A stretch of DNA of 64,000 nucleotides from positions 5,227,839 to 5,291,838 of the forward strand of contig NW_024753828.1 of NCBI RefSeq assembly GCF_018991925.1, in the 5' to 3' direction. The notes beneath the pieces were generated by a model. It made no database searches. It was not told the DNA's origin and saw nothing but the letters and a program-made list of their open reading frames with translations. Shown piece after piece: positions 43,088 to 55,470 of this stretch. Positions within the stretch are counted from its first letter, which is position 1, and the number at the start of each line of letters is the position of its first letter. A program made the translations under genes and the position numbers. The stretch comes from Homarus americanus. Taxonomy: Eukaryota > Arthropoda > Malacostraca > Decapoda > Nephropidae.

Positions 43088-43284
43088 CATTAGCCCAATA
43101 AAGCACTCGGACTTCTACAAATAATTAACACCTCACCCCACCAGGATTCGAACCCACGGTTACAATTATAAGATCGTGGGTTATCAGCATATATGTATGT
43201 ATTATGTATGTATGTATTTTTTTTTTAATTCCAAGGATTAAAATGTTAACACTACGTTCATTATGTGTGTATACAAGTGTAATA

Positions 43285-43400
43285 TGGAGTGCGGTAGTCA
43301 AGTGGATAATGCGCTCGCCTCCTGTACATATTGTCGGTGGTTCGATCATAAAGCATTCCCATAACATCTTTAAATGGCTCCCTAACCCTACAAAAGTGAA
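43285..43400 (+). repeat. tRNA-derived SINE head
   Basis: TAGTCAAGTGG (A box, exact fit to the consensus) and GGTTCGATCA (43339-43348, B box) flank GCGCTCGCCTCCTGTA. The ACTCGCCTC/GCTCGCCTC word links it to the 36.8 kb SINE. Confidence 0.55.
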
Positions 43401-43677
43401 AGTAGTCAAGTCTTTTTGCCGGCCATGCTGCCTCCTTGTGTACCGAAAGCTTAGAATACAATGTGCTGTGCCATGTCCACTTCCATATACAGCAAGTGCA
43501 ATAAAGTGGCAGTATGGAAGAAATTTTACTTTCCTACTACTACTAGGTAAAACAGTAATAGTAACAAAAGTACTAGTTGTGGTAGAAACTAAATCCAGGG
43601 CATTACTAGCAACAGACTGTAGTAGTATTAATAACAGTAGAAGCAATGTTATTAGAGAAGGAGTTACGGGCACTGAC

Positions 43678-43810
43678 CATGAAGGTTGATATCTGGGGGT
43701 CTGGCATCGTCCTCTCCCTCGTGGTCTCGTCGTCTCTTGAAGATGTTAGTAATAAACTCGAAGGGTCGGCGGGGCGCAGGGTCGTCCTCGCTGCCAGACA
43801 ACATCGGGGC
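43678..43810 (-). CDS. Most upstream recognised exon of the minus-strand gene
   Basis: Acceptor CACAGTTACAG before 43810; donor CATG|GTCAGT at 43677. It is 133 bp, leaving in phase 1, which the next exon (40463) completes as Glu. Encodes APMLSGSEDDPAPRRPFEFI, TNIFKRRRDHEGEDDARPPD and INLH. PFEFITNIFKRRR is a hydrophobic-aromatic then basic stretch, possibly a short interaction helix. Together the exons give about 409 residues; the true start codon lies further right and was not found, so upstream exons are missing. I do not recognise the protein. Confidence 0.65.
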
Positions 43811-45409
43811 CTGTAACTGTGGGAGTTATTATTGTGATGGTATGATGATGACAGCAGCAGTAGTAGTGACGAGAATGATTATTAGTGATGAAGGTGATGA
43901 TAGAAGTAGTAACAATAGTAGAAGCGATGGTAGAAGTGGTGACAATAGTCGGGTGAGAGTAACAGGGCTAATGGTGGAATTGATAACGAAGGCAACAAAA
44001 CTACCCTCATCCCTTATGCGTACTAAGCCATTCAACGACCACCACCACCACCACAACACTCCCTCCCGCCTGCCCTCCCCTCACATCAAACAGTTCTCAA
44101 TCAATACCTTAATTGCGTTCATATGAATTATCCCTTCCAACTTCCCTCCTCTCCTCCCTCCCTCTAATACTCCCCCTCCCCACTAACTCATTAAAAATCC
44201 GCGTTCGAATTCTTAAACATTCTTTATTTTGAAATTTTTCGCTGAACTAGAGATAATATAGCACATCTAATTAAGGATAAGTCTTTGTGTAATATTAAAA
44301 GTCCGCATGGATAAGAATCCTCATGCTCGTGCAGTGAATCGAGGGTTTAGTACTGAAATATGCTAATTGTATGCAAAGAACATCGTGAAGAGGAGTTAAT
44401 ATTGTCAGTTATGTTAAGTAAAGGTTTGGGGTGACATGTGTTGCCGGTAGCAGTATATTCTGGTTTTCGTAAAGAATTCGAAGTACAATAAGTGTAATTC
44501 AAAGATTCGGACAAGTGGAACGGAAATACCCGGGAAACAACTCTCTTTTGTTTACATGGGCGCATTCGGAGTGATCCAATTTTCCGCCAATATTACACGT
44601 AAGCAATAAGAGGCTTTATATGTCTTTAGCCAGCTTATCATACAGTTATCCTGAGCTCTGGATAACATCGTAGAGTAATCTAAAGACGAGGAAGCCAAGA
44701 GCACGACAAAGAACCTCTCCACAACAGCAAAATCGATCACTTGTTCAATGCTCGGAGTTGGAGGGTGTCCGGACTCCAGAGACTCGCACTATTCTAAATT
44801 AGTTTTAATCTTCTTTCCTTGCCTTTCCTCTACTAACTAATTTATATTATAAATTTCTCTTGGAATATATACTCAGTTCAAAATGGGTAACCCCCCATAT
44901 ACGCAAATATGTTAACATTGTCAAACACCTTAATGAAATAGTAAGATTATTTTATCATGTGTTTCGGCAGGACACTTCAGCAGTCGCTTCAACGCGTCGC
45001 CCTTTAAGAATAGCGACCGCCAGACTAAATGTTTAAAGATGTCCACCGCCTTGTACAATCTACAGTACGTCTTCATTTGTTTTATTGGTCTTTTTCCTTA
45101 ACTTTAAAACAATGTTAAGTTCCTTTAAGAGTCTATGCCTTTCAGTATCTTACACTTACTGTACTCAGCCTGAGATACAAAATGAAGTACTTGTATTACT
45201 TTCACATATTCTCTACGTTTGTATACCCAGCTCTATAAAGCTCTACGGCATTACTGCAGCCAAACATTAGTTCTATATCAAGTTTAATCTCTGTAGCCGA
45301 TCATGATATCTTGATCTGCCCAGTACCTGTCCAGCGTTTACTCAAAGGTCAACAGGTTTGTTTTCTCGACCACATGTTCTGGGAAGCTGTTGCTCACATC
45401 CACAACACC
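43811..45409. other. Intron or intergenic sequence, no gene
   Basis: Contains a degenerate GTAGTAAYARTAG-type trinucleotide-rich stretch (43830-43960) and CT-rich DNA at 44130-44190. Nothing coding was recognised. Confidence 0.35.
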
Positions 45410-45600
45410 TCGTGAGTGGGTACGACACGCTTCCTGTCCTAAGGATCATCGGTTCGATCCCGGGGCACACCCTGTCCACCCACTCTTAGGGAAAGAACTC
45501 GGTCAAGTGCAGTGACGGCCACTGGACTTGCTTGTGTACTGAAGGTTTAGTGTAGTGTGCGCTATACCCACACTGCTCCTGTTCCCTACCATTGTCTTAA
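45410..45600 (+). repeat. tRNA-derived SINE (longer copy)
   Basis: GGTTCGATCCCGGGGCACAC (B box at 45451-45460) is preceded by CGTGAGTGGGTACGACACGC at A-box distance and followed by a tRNA-unrelated body. Resembles the other SINE heads in the window. Confidence 0.5.
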
Positions 45601-45889
45601 ACAAAAGTAGCGGTGGTCTCTACTGTCCTATAAAATGACCATATTAATAATTTAACATCTGAGCGGATGCAACCAACCCACGGACCGTTACCATGGCAGG
45701 GTAAATATGCAACTACATAATGAGGCTGTTACTGTAAATCAATATGGTCACCGCTGGGGGGAGACTCATAACCTAACCTAATATAACCCGTTGTTGATTT
45801 TTTTTTGGAGACACACACTAACCAGGTTAATGACGTCATGAATTACATTTGTCAGACGAATTACAACTAACATATAAGAGTTAAATGTC

Positions 45890-46160
45890 AATAAACTACG
45901 ACCATCTACAACTACCTCCAACTACCACTATCATCAACTACCCCTATTACTATTACCATCATTGACAACTACCATTATTACAACTATTAACAAAAAACTA
46001 CCACTACAGCCATCAACAACTACCACTAACATCAATAACTACCATTACCATCGACTACAGCTACTACAACCACCATTAACTACCACAATCAAGAACTACC
46101 ACAAACACCACCAATAAGCACCACTACCATCAACAGCTACCACCACCACCACCAACTAAC
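45890..46160. repeat. Degenerate CTACCA/CATCAA trinucleotide-rich array
   Basis: Diverged repeats of ACTACCACTATCATCAACTA over about 270 bp; no coding signal. Confidence 0.75.
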
Positions 46161-49010
46161 ACGCCTACCTGGGGAAGTTATAAACACAAGCAGTAAAACC
46201 AACATCGACCACACCCTCTCTCTCGGGTAGGGCAGGGCAGGTAGGAGGCGTGGCAATTGGAGGTTGGAATGGGGAATGGGGAAGGGTTAATGATGATGGG
46301 AGGTGTTATGATGTCACACACGCATGCACACACACGTACACACAGGCCAGCTCCCTCGCCCCAAACATTCACAGACTTTACGCTTGATGATATTACACCA
46401 CCATGTCTCCTCTTACCTGGGCAGGAGGAAAATATTACCTTGGGAAACAGATATCTGAATTGACCTTATTTGCCGTAGCTTTAAAGGGTAGTCAGTCTCA
46501 CAGTTTATTAGGAATTAAAGATCTGGTGAAGTTTAGGAGCCAATGTTTATTTCACCTGATGATTACCGGTATACAACCTGACCTGACCTGACCTCTCCCC
46601 CAGTTAGTATTAGGTTGTTTAATCACCAGATGAAAAAAGTTGGGGTTCACTAAAGTCGTCAATTTCAGAAGATAAACCAAGAAAATCTGAATTCTTTGTG
46701 TCGTAGCTTCAGTGAGAGATTATATACAGGAGAGGTCAGAAGCCCCTCATAACAAGCACTACAGTACGTGGCGACCTGACTCGTGTTCACGTTTATATCA
46801 GATGATTTTAACGACGTTTATATAAATGATATAAGCTGCTTTGTTGATGTTCACAGCAGCTGATCTGTTGTCAATAATACTATAATATTTTGCATTAATA
46901 TTTATAAATGTCCGATAATTATCACGGCAATTATTTAGTTGGTTAGTCTGTCCTTATTAAGATCACTATCACCGTCTATGATTCGATAATGCAGCAGTCT
47001 CCGTGTGTGTGTGTGTGTGTGTAGGAAGAATCATGAGTGCTGGTATGTACATATTTGGCAGGAGTACCCCACCCCCCCACCCCACCTTTAGGAGTGTCAT
47101 GGTCGTTCCAGCATGAAGGTCACTCACCCACAACACGAGACACACACTGTATTGACCTCCAGGACGGACGCTTACCTTCCGGAAGGCTACACAGGCATTT
47201 GTTATTGTAGTTGTTGTTATTATTGATATAATTGTTTTTGTTGTAATTGTTGATTTTTTATGTTCGTCGTTGTAATTGTTGTTGATTTTGTTGTAGATTT
47301 TGTAGTTGATGTAGTTGTAGCAGTAGTTAATGTTATTTTTGTTATTATCGTTTGCTTGTTACTGCTGTTATTATTATTATTATCATCATCATCATTATTG
47401 CCGGTATTACCATCACTATTATTCATTCCATCACTACCATAACTACTATCCTAAACAGTATTACTAGAAGACAACTCCCAACAGTATAACCTGATAGGCC
47501 TGCTCACCCCACCACCTGCTATCGACGCCAGCAGGCGTCAAGGGAGGGCAATGAACTCACTCCGGTATGTATTAATGTTGGTGCTTTGAACCGTCCTCCC
47601 CAGCACCGCTATTGTGTACACGAGCCCCCCGCTGCTGCTGCTCGAACACACACGCATACACACACACATACATACACACAAATACACACACATACATACA
47701 CACAAATACACACATGTACACATACGTGTACATAATATATATACACACACACGGTTGGGGAAGGTAACTAATTAGTCCCGTCACCTGCAACAAAGCCAGC
47801 AGGTAAGCCGGTTTATGTAGCCATATTAAACCTCTGTGTTGTCAGGCCTTTATGATAATCAGCTGAACACGGAAGGAAAAAAGAGTGATAGCGAATATTG
47901 GAGAAATATTAATAGAGAGAGAAATAAGAGGAAGGTTGGGTTACCTGGTAGCCAAAATACCCAGACTGGTTCATGAGAGGTTAAGACTGGCCGAGGCGGA
48001 TTACCAAGTTTATGTCGAGTCATTACAGGGGTTCAGTATGTGTGTGTGTGTGTGTGCGTGCGTAGTCTGGCTATCTTATGACACGGAGCAAAGTTTACCG
48101 CATAGCTACGATTCTATATACATTAAGTTGTAGCAATAGAAGGAAAAGTTATCCCTACATATAGTCTAATAACCACAGCTGAATAAAATCACCTGCCGCT
48201 GCAAAATGAAGTGGTGCAAGTGGCCGAGTTTCCTTACGCCGTTTGCCTCTGTCTACCCAACGGAAATTAGGGGACCAGGCTGTTTATCGATTTGCGGACC
48301 GTGTTCCAGGGTAATGGTTAGCCAGTGCAGTTGGCGAGATGTCCAGTCTTATTAGATTGTTCCTTGACTAGGCCACACTGCACGTCAATTTAAGGTGTGG
48401 TTATATTGGCAACACACACACACTAACTAAACCTCTGTGCTAGATCATCAGGAGTCTCGCCACGACACTACAACACACTCACTCCTTTCCACAATCTTCT
48501 CAAAAAAAAAAACATGAAAATACACAACTACTACTAAAAAATCAGTCACTGGTTGCGTTAATTTAGCCGTCCTATAGAAGAAACATACCTCACGTGAGTA
48601 ATACATCAATCAGCTACATCAGGAAAGGCGGGAAGTGATGACGGAATGCAACCAATAAATCCATAACTTACTCTTGACTTTGATCCAACTAAAGCAAAAA
48701 AGGTCGAGTGTCTTCATCGACCTGACTTCATTAACTTTTGTCAAGTGTTGAACTAAAACTTGACGTGGAGAGCATTGAGAGAGAGAGAGAGAGACTTGTG
48801 GCGAGGAACACACCCAGGGGAGTTATGATACAACCATTATTATTTACATGTCCAGAATACCGCGTCACTGTATCCATTAATTTTAGTCATCATTTCACAA
48901 ATTATCAGCTAACTAACGGTTCGGGTGAGTGATCTGTTCTTTATCAACTTCATTGTCTAGAGTACCCGGAGAAGAGTACCCGGAGAAAACCTGTCATGTT
49001 TGGTTGGGTC
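46161..49010. other. Repeat-rich non-coding stretch
   Basis: Includes GT tract at 46999-47022, a TTG/TTA/ATC-rich block at 47205-47430 and a CACACATA-rich block at 47645-47752. No exon could be supported. Confidence 0.4.
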
Positions 49011-49110
49011 ATAAGAAAAACATCCTTTCTACACGTCCCAGGCGGGGGATTGAACCCAGGAGACTGTCCTAAGTGATACACGCTTTACCATCCTCTGTAT
49101 AGGCCGATGA
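49010..49110 (-). repeat. tRNA-derived SINE head (minus strand)
   Basis: Read on the minus strand: GGATGGTAAAGCGTGTATCA (A-box-like) then GGGTTCAATCCCCCGCC (B box). The spacing is that of a tRNA-like head. Confidence 0.5.
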
Positions 49111-49442
49111 ATTAAGTACATTACGTTACTGTACTAAGGAACTTTTGTATGCTGTCAATGTCTTTAAGTACACCGTGTCGATAATCATAAGACTTTATGG
49201 TTTCCAGAGGGTTAAGTGAGGACTGGCTGAGGGGGGGGTCGCGTGTTTACTAAGAGGTGGTGGTGTTGTGGAGAGTAACTTGTGGTGTCGTCAACAGATG
49301 GCGTCCTGAGTGTGTTGACTTGTTGCATAATACAGGTACTCGATATTGTTTAATAATATTGAATAGTGTTGACATATTGTGTAGTGTCTATTGTGTATTA
49401 ATAACGTTAATGTGTGTGTATGGGTGGTGTTGTATACCAGGC

Positions 49443-49764
49443 TATTATTATTATTATTATTATTGTAGTGTGTGTGTGTAGTGTGTGTGTGTGTGTGTGG
49501 TGTGTGTGTGTGTGTGTGTGTGTGTGGTGTGGTGTATTGACTCTGTGTGTGTGTAGTCTGTGTGTGTGTGTGTGTGGTGCAGTATTACATGGTAGATGCC
49601 TGTGTGTGTGTGGGTGTGTGTGTGTGTGTGTGTGTGTGGTGTGGTGGTGTCTGTGTGCTGTGTGGTGCGTGTGTGTGTGTGTGTGTGTATAGTGTGTGTG
49701 TGTGTAGTGTGTGTGTGTGTAGTGTGTGTGTGTGTGTGTGTGTGTGTGTAGTGTGTGTGTGTGT
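49443..49764. repeat. (ATT)n followed by a complex (GT)n array
   Basis: Seven ATT repeats at 49443-49464, then GT dinucleotides broken by GTAGTG, GTGGTG and CTGT over 300 bp. All frames across it encode only Cys-Val repeats. Confidence 0.95.
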
Positions 49765-52479
49765 TAATGTACCCGTGTATTGATCAACATGCCTCCCACC
49801 CCCCCTCCCCTTGAGTTGTGTCGGGTGTGTCAAGCATGTGTCGCGTTTAACCTCGTGCGCCATGTGTATAACAACAAGTGTCACATACTGTATATATAAC
49901 TCAGGTGTCATATATAAGTCGTGTCTAGTAAGATATATTGTCAGGTGTGCCAGATGTCATATGTGGTGTCAGAAGAGTACTATGACTTAACCCCTTTAGT
50001 ACGCTGATTTAATCCCTTGACCAAGTTTATTTAACCCCTTGAGTAGAATGATTTAACCCTTTGAGTGCGATGACTGACAAGGATAAGGATAAGCAAGGAT
50101 AAACAACACTTACCTTAAATAAACAGCCGCACGGAAAAAGGATCCTGAAGTGAAGTAATCCAACACGATTCCAAAATGGATCCGATGTCATCACAGTGAT
50201 GCTCTTTAGTTCATTTGACAAGGCGCGGCTAAGGATTATCACCTCCCCCCCACCAGAGCGCAGTAGAGGGAGAGAGAGGGGGGGATCTTGGGGTCTATAG
50301 GTTAGGTTTATGCCATGCAGTAAAGACTACTACAGCTACACACTACAGCTGGCTACACCACCACACAACATAAGGGGCAAGTTGGTATACGTACTTCGTG
50401 GGTATTTTGGACAACCCACATATTTCCCGCCACAGCTGAGGGCTATCTCTGATTGGTGGAGATTTCCCGCGTTACCACTAGTGTTTTGATTGGCTGTGCT
50501 TTCATTCACTGGCACTTAATAAAGCATAAAAGCAGTAGAGAGTTATATAAGCAGCTTTTTAATAGCTTTAAAAGTTTAATCGCCGCCCTGGATCTGCTCT
50601 TGATACATGTAAGGCACTATCACTAGAAGCATTAAATCTTGCAAGAAATAATCACTCACTTTAGTAATCGTTTCGGCGAAGGAAATCTCATGAACAGCTT
50701 CAGAGACTTCGAGCAGTGGTTTGTTTACAATATGCTACAAAGACTACGAGAAGGCCTCTTGAGTGATATGGACTTTATTGATACCCTTCTAGTTTCACTG
50801 AGAGTCTTGAGCACAACAGTAGCCAGCGTGTCATATCTTGCGACACTGTGAGCTTGACGGACCTGTTGCCAACAGTCACCGTCTATTCCGAAGCTCCACT
50901 GACTGTTTCGAGGCCTCACTTACTGTTCCAAATGATTCATTAAACATTTTCACGTTCCAGAAACCTCACTGTTTTTAATCTTTTTTCTTTGTTATCTTTA
51001 AATCATCATAGTTCACTGCGGAACTCCACCGACTGTTTCGAAGCCTCGATATATTACTTTAAATGATTCCTTAAACATGTTGAAGTTTAAAAAATTCAGT
51101 AAGTCTCTATGGCGTTTTCTCTTTATTCTGCGAGCCAATGACTTATTAAACACTTGGAATTTTCAGAAACCTCACTCTTATTTCCTGGAGGACTTGAGTT
51201 GTAAAAATCCTTCTTTTTTTTCTAGAGATTCCCCTTGTGTATAATCCTTAGTGCCTCGCTACAGCGGTCGACAACAAGCAACTGTTAAGAGGTTCTTCCG
51301 CGTCTGTGTCCACGTTCCGGAGCCTCACGTGGGGTGCACTGCAGAGGAGTCACTGTCATAACGTCTTCACTGGTGACAGTTCTGAAGCCTCACTGTGGCC
51401 GACGTCCACCTCCGGGGCACCACCACCACCTGCCAGGAAGACAACGCTTTATTAGTTTAGGCTAACAATGTTACTGACAAGACTGGAGTACAATATTGCC
51501 TGATCTGTGGAGTTCTGTCAGGTCTTGGCATTGAGGATGGTGTCACTGTCTACCGTGTTTTAAGTCACAAGCTGAAGCTATCTATGAGGAACAGAGGAGT
51601 TTAGAATAAATTGAGAAGTCACCCCCGAGGGACCCAGAGTCGACGCCACAGCCTTCCAGTATGAAAACGATCACGTATATACAGGAGTAACGATAAAAAC
51701 CACACACACGCGCAGCTGACTCTTGACGCATTAGTTACATTAAGCCACCAATTATTGAGGTACAGGGCGGTGACAGTCTCTCGATATTTATATTTACAGA
51801 GTCTTTTTACCAAGTCACACATCCAAAACATGAACTACATCACATTCTACACATAACTATAGGCTTCGTGTCATCACTTAGAGTTACATTTGGAACTGTA
51901 AAGTACGCATCACGGACGTGGGTGGTGTGTTCTCTAAACAATACGTACAGTGCAGTCAGGTGAGTTAATGTCATGAATAAAATCTATACCCACCTGAGCC
52001 CCCCAACCTCTCATACTGCGGGTTGGGGGGGGGGGGGTATCAAACTCATTAACCCCACCTCCCCCTTAAGCTACAGTATCTTGATGATAAGCAACAATGA
52101 GCTTCCTAGATGACTCCCATCAGCAAGGTTATACACTACACGTCACTGTTACAGATGACGTCGCTGTCGCCTTCCATATACATAACTTGAACAATTGACG
52201 TCATTCTTCTTCCACACACACGTCACTATAACAATTCACTGTACGTAAACTCTGACGTCCAATCCATACACTTTAAACTCTGACGTCCAATGAAAACGCC
52301 GTAAACACAGACGTCCAATCAAAATCTTAACTTAAGCTACCTACATGTGGTAACGCTCCAGCTTGTTGCTATGCACTCAAGTCAGCTTCATCTTTAAGCT
52401 ACCACTTGTGTAATGCTCCAAGTTGTGGCTCTGTACACTTACACCATACATACACCACACACACGTACACAACACTACA
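49765..52479. other. No gene recognised
   Basis: 49990-50075 holds three diverged copies of TTTAACCCCTTGAGTACGATGA. 52021-52038 has a G-run. CCAAT boxes occur near 50450 and 50490, but no exon follows. Confidence 0.35.
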
Positions 52480-53122
52480 CCTACACTACACCATTCTATA
52501 TCACACCACAGCTATATCACACCACACCTATATCGCACCACACCACAGCGCTATCACACCACACCACAGCTATATCACACAACAGCTATATCACACCACA
52601 CCTATATCACACCACACCTATATCACACCACAGCTATATCACACCACACCTATATCACACCACAGCTATATCACATCACACCACACTACAGCTATATCAC
52701 ACCACATCCTGACTATCACCACAGCTATGTCGCACCACCTGCACAGCTATCACCACACCTGTTGCTATCACACAGCTATCACCACACCTAATGCTATCAC
52801 CACAGCTATATCACCACTATGCTATCCTGCAGCTATGTCATCACACTACAGCTATATCACCCACATCACAGCTGTCACCACATTTATGTCACACCACACC
52901 CAGCTATATCACCACACCTATGCTGTCACACCACAGCTATATCACACCACACCTATATCACACCCACGCCACACCTATATCACGCCACACCTATATCACA
53001 CCACAGCTATATCGCACCACACCTATATCACTCCACACCTAAGCTATATCACACCACAGCTATATCACTCCACACCTAAGCTATATCACACCACAGCTAT
53101 ATCGCACTACACCACAAGCTCC
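52480..53122. repeat. Minisatellite of 15-16 bp, CTATATCACACCACAC/G unit
   Basis: About 40 units of CTATATCACACCACA followed by CC or GC; the centre (52690-52900) is degenerate with CACCACAGCTATCAC variants. All three + frames stay open because the unit lacks stops, giving a spurious 253-codon frame. Confidence 0.93.
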
Positions 53123-53384
53123 CTGGATAACGAACTAAATACTTGGAAACGAAAACTGAAACAATGAATAACCACAACAAACACGTGGTGGTAACGATGA
53201 ACATGACTAACGGAGGAAAGCGACCGGGAAATACTGAATGACATGACTAGTAGTGTAATGAAGTCGAGTGTCAAGTGGCGGTGACGGCTGACAGGAGGAG
53301 AGGTGTAGGAGTGAAATATCTCATCAACACCTACCTGCCTCATCAGTCATGATCATTTTACCAGACGATCAGCCTATGCTGCGG

Positions 53385-53386
<2 letters not shown>

Positions 53387-53444
<58 letters not shown>
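53387..53444. repeat. (TC)n microsatellite
   Basis: About 29 uninterrupted TC copies. Confidence 0.97.
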
Positions 53445-53446
<2 letters not shown>

Positions 53447-54501
53447 CGCGTCTCTATATTATCCCCCAAATGGGTCTTCATATCAAAAGTGACGAGCGCT
53501 ATGGGATTTTTATTTTTTTTTATTTTTTGTAAACTCTGAGAATCACGAGGTTTGTTTTAATGGATAGTGTCAACAACATTTCCTCTACGCCCCCTCCTAC
53601 CCTCTCTCTGTCAAAGTGTTGCGTCACTGTGTCCATGGTGCTCCCCCCCCTGTGATAGACAGGTCCTTTGAGCAGACACGAATGCCACTCCTTGTCAACA
53701 AACATGATTTATTCAGTCACATCTGTGTGTGTGTAGTTGGGTAGGATGATAGGGGGGGGGGTGGGATTCGAGGGAGCGATATGGGAGGGTGGGTGGGTGG
53801 GTGGGAGGGAGAAAGGACAAGAAGGAGACAGAGAGTAGGGAAACAGGGAAACGATTGAGAAAGGAAGGTGTGTCCAATACAAAATACAAACATCGCAGTT
53901 CACGTTCATTTATTCAAGAGTTATTCACCACCACCTGTCTTTCTCCATTTCTTTGTGTGGGTAGCAAGAGAGAGAGAGGTGCTGCGAGAAAGGGGAGGGG
54001 GTGAGGCGGCAGCAGCAGCAGCCCCTCACCACTTCGATCCGTCCTCAAGCGAAACATCTGCAGCTGGCGTGACTTATTCGATAAAAACGTAAACATTGCT
54101 TATTAGCGACCGTTTTCTACACGAGCCAAAAAAACAAAAAAAATAAAACTACAAAAAACACATTGAGTATTACTTATCAAACGCGACATTAGAAGAAGAA
54201 ATGTGATTTTTTTTTTGTTGGGATAAATGTCCAGAAATGAAGGAGACAAGTGAAGGCACGAGAGAAGTTTTCCGATGCGGCAAGTCAAGGTGGTGCCGGG
54301 ACCCCGCCTTGGCTGCCAGGCGTGTGAGTAATCCAACGAACTTCATTCACTCACACACACACACATAAACTGTTGATCTTATATTTTATGATAATCAGCT
54401 CTTGTATATGTGTGTGTATGTCAGTCATTCGTTCGTTCTGTCCGTATGTCTGTCGATGTCTGTATAGTTGTATCTGTATTGGTTTATGTTCCTCTGTGCG
54501 T

Positions 54502-54502
<1 letters not shown>

Positions 54503-54550
<48 letters not shown>
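54503..54550. repeat. (AAT)n microsatellite
   Basis: Sixteen AAT-type trinucleotides in a row. Confidence 0.97.
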
Positions 54551-54551
<1 letters not shown>

Positions 54552-55159
54552 GGTTTATTAATAGAGTTGCAGCCGGTGGCTGAAAATATACAAACTTGCA
54601 TGTGATTTAGACATAATAATATACTTTCAATACATTTGCAGGGCTGTACAGTACATAAATCAGGAGCTGTGTGTGTGTGTGTGTGTGTGTGCCTGCCTGA
54701 CTCCGTATACGTACAGTACATGTGAGACGAGAGACCTAATCAGCTGACTCGCATAACTCTCACCAGTCAGCCTGAACCTCCTCAAGACACATTCATTAAC
54801 CTTCAAAGACATACCAGAGCTGCAACCCCATCCCCACCCCCGTGACGTCAGTAAAAGGCGAGTCGGTATCTGATCGGCACCAATCGAATGGACGAAAATG
54901 CACATCAGATCACCAATTCCATCACTAATCAGTAACTCAATTTAACTGATCTAACAAATGTCCAACTACCGTGAATTTCTTTATTGATCATACTATGGGA
55001 AACTACCATGGATTTCCTTAACTGATCAACATTATATATATATATATTAAACTCTCATGAATTTACTTACTGTTCAAATACTAACTATACTACCATTGTC
55101 TGAAGAAAATATATGGGACCCAAATACACGTAATTAAACTGGGGGGTTTGGTGAAGTTT

Positions 55160-55470
55160 TAAGTTACGTCAACGATAAATTAAGTTAGGGTAGGGTAGAG
55201 TTGGGTAGGGTATGTTGACGATAAATTAGGTTATCTTAAGGGTACGTCAAGTTTGGTAGGGAAAGTTAGCTTATAGGATTAGTTAGGAGGTGAAGTTGAA
55301 GGAAACTTAGGTACGGATAAGTTAAGATTAAGTTGTAAGTTAGGCTAAGCTACGAGGTTATTTATTTTGCAAGTACCGTTAGGATTTTGTTAAGGCTAGG
55401 TTTTGTTGCGTCAGACAGAGCTAGGTTAAGTTATGCCGACGCTAAGTTAGATTAGGTTCGGTTTCAGGTT
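55160..55470. repeat. Degenerate GTTAGGGTAGGGTA/AAGTTAGG block
   Basis: G/T/A-biased words such as AAGTTAGGGTAGGGTAGAG and GACGATAAATTAGGTTA (twice, 55170 and 55220) recur over 300 bp, akin to the 32.6 kb array. Confidence 0.5.

Noticed and set aside
43125..43673. 182-codon minus-strand frame next to a real exon
   Set aside because: It begins in the intron beyond the donor at 43677, contains SINE sequence and lacks any domain; a matching + frame over the same region is just as long.
47160..47195. 11-bp minus-strand microexon between TGTGTAG and GTAAGC
   Set aside because: Splice-like signals this close occur by chance; no phase or neighbour supports it.
49414..49911. Cys/Val and His/Thr repeat frames
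   Set aside because: Generated by the (GT)n array on either strand.
52406..53167. 253-codon open frame rich in His, Thr, Tyr and Ile
   Set aside because: All three + frames are open because the CTATATCACACCACA unit has no stops; composition simply reflects the minisatellite.
53320..53354. Possible first coding exon on the minus strand (MIMTDEA then donor GTAGGT)
   Set aside because: The donor is good, but joining it to the 43810 exon gives a premature stop, no intermediate exon was found, and a 7-codon exon cannot be supported alone.
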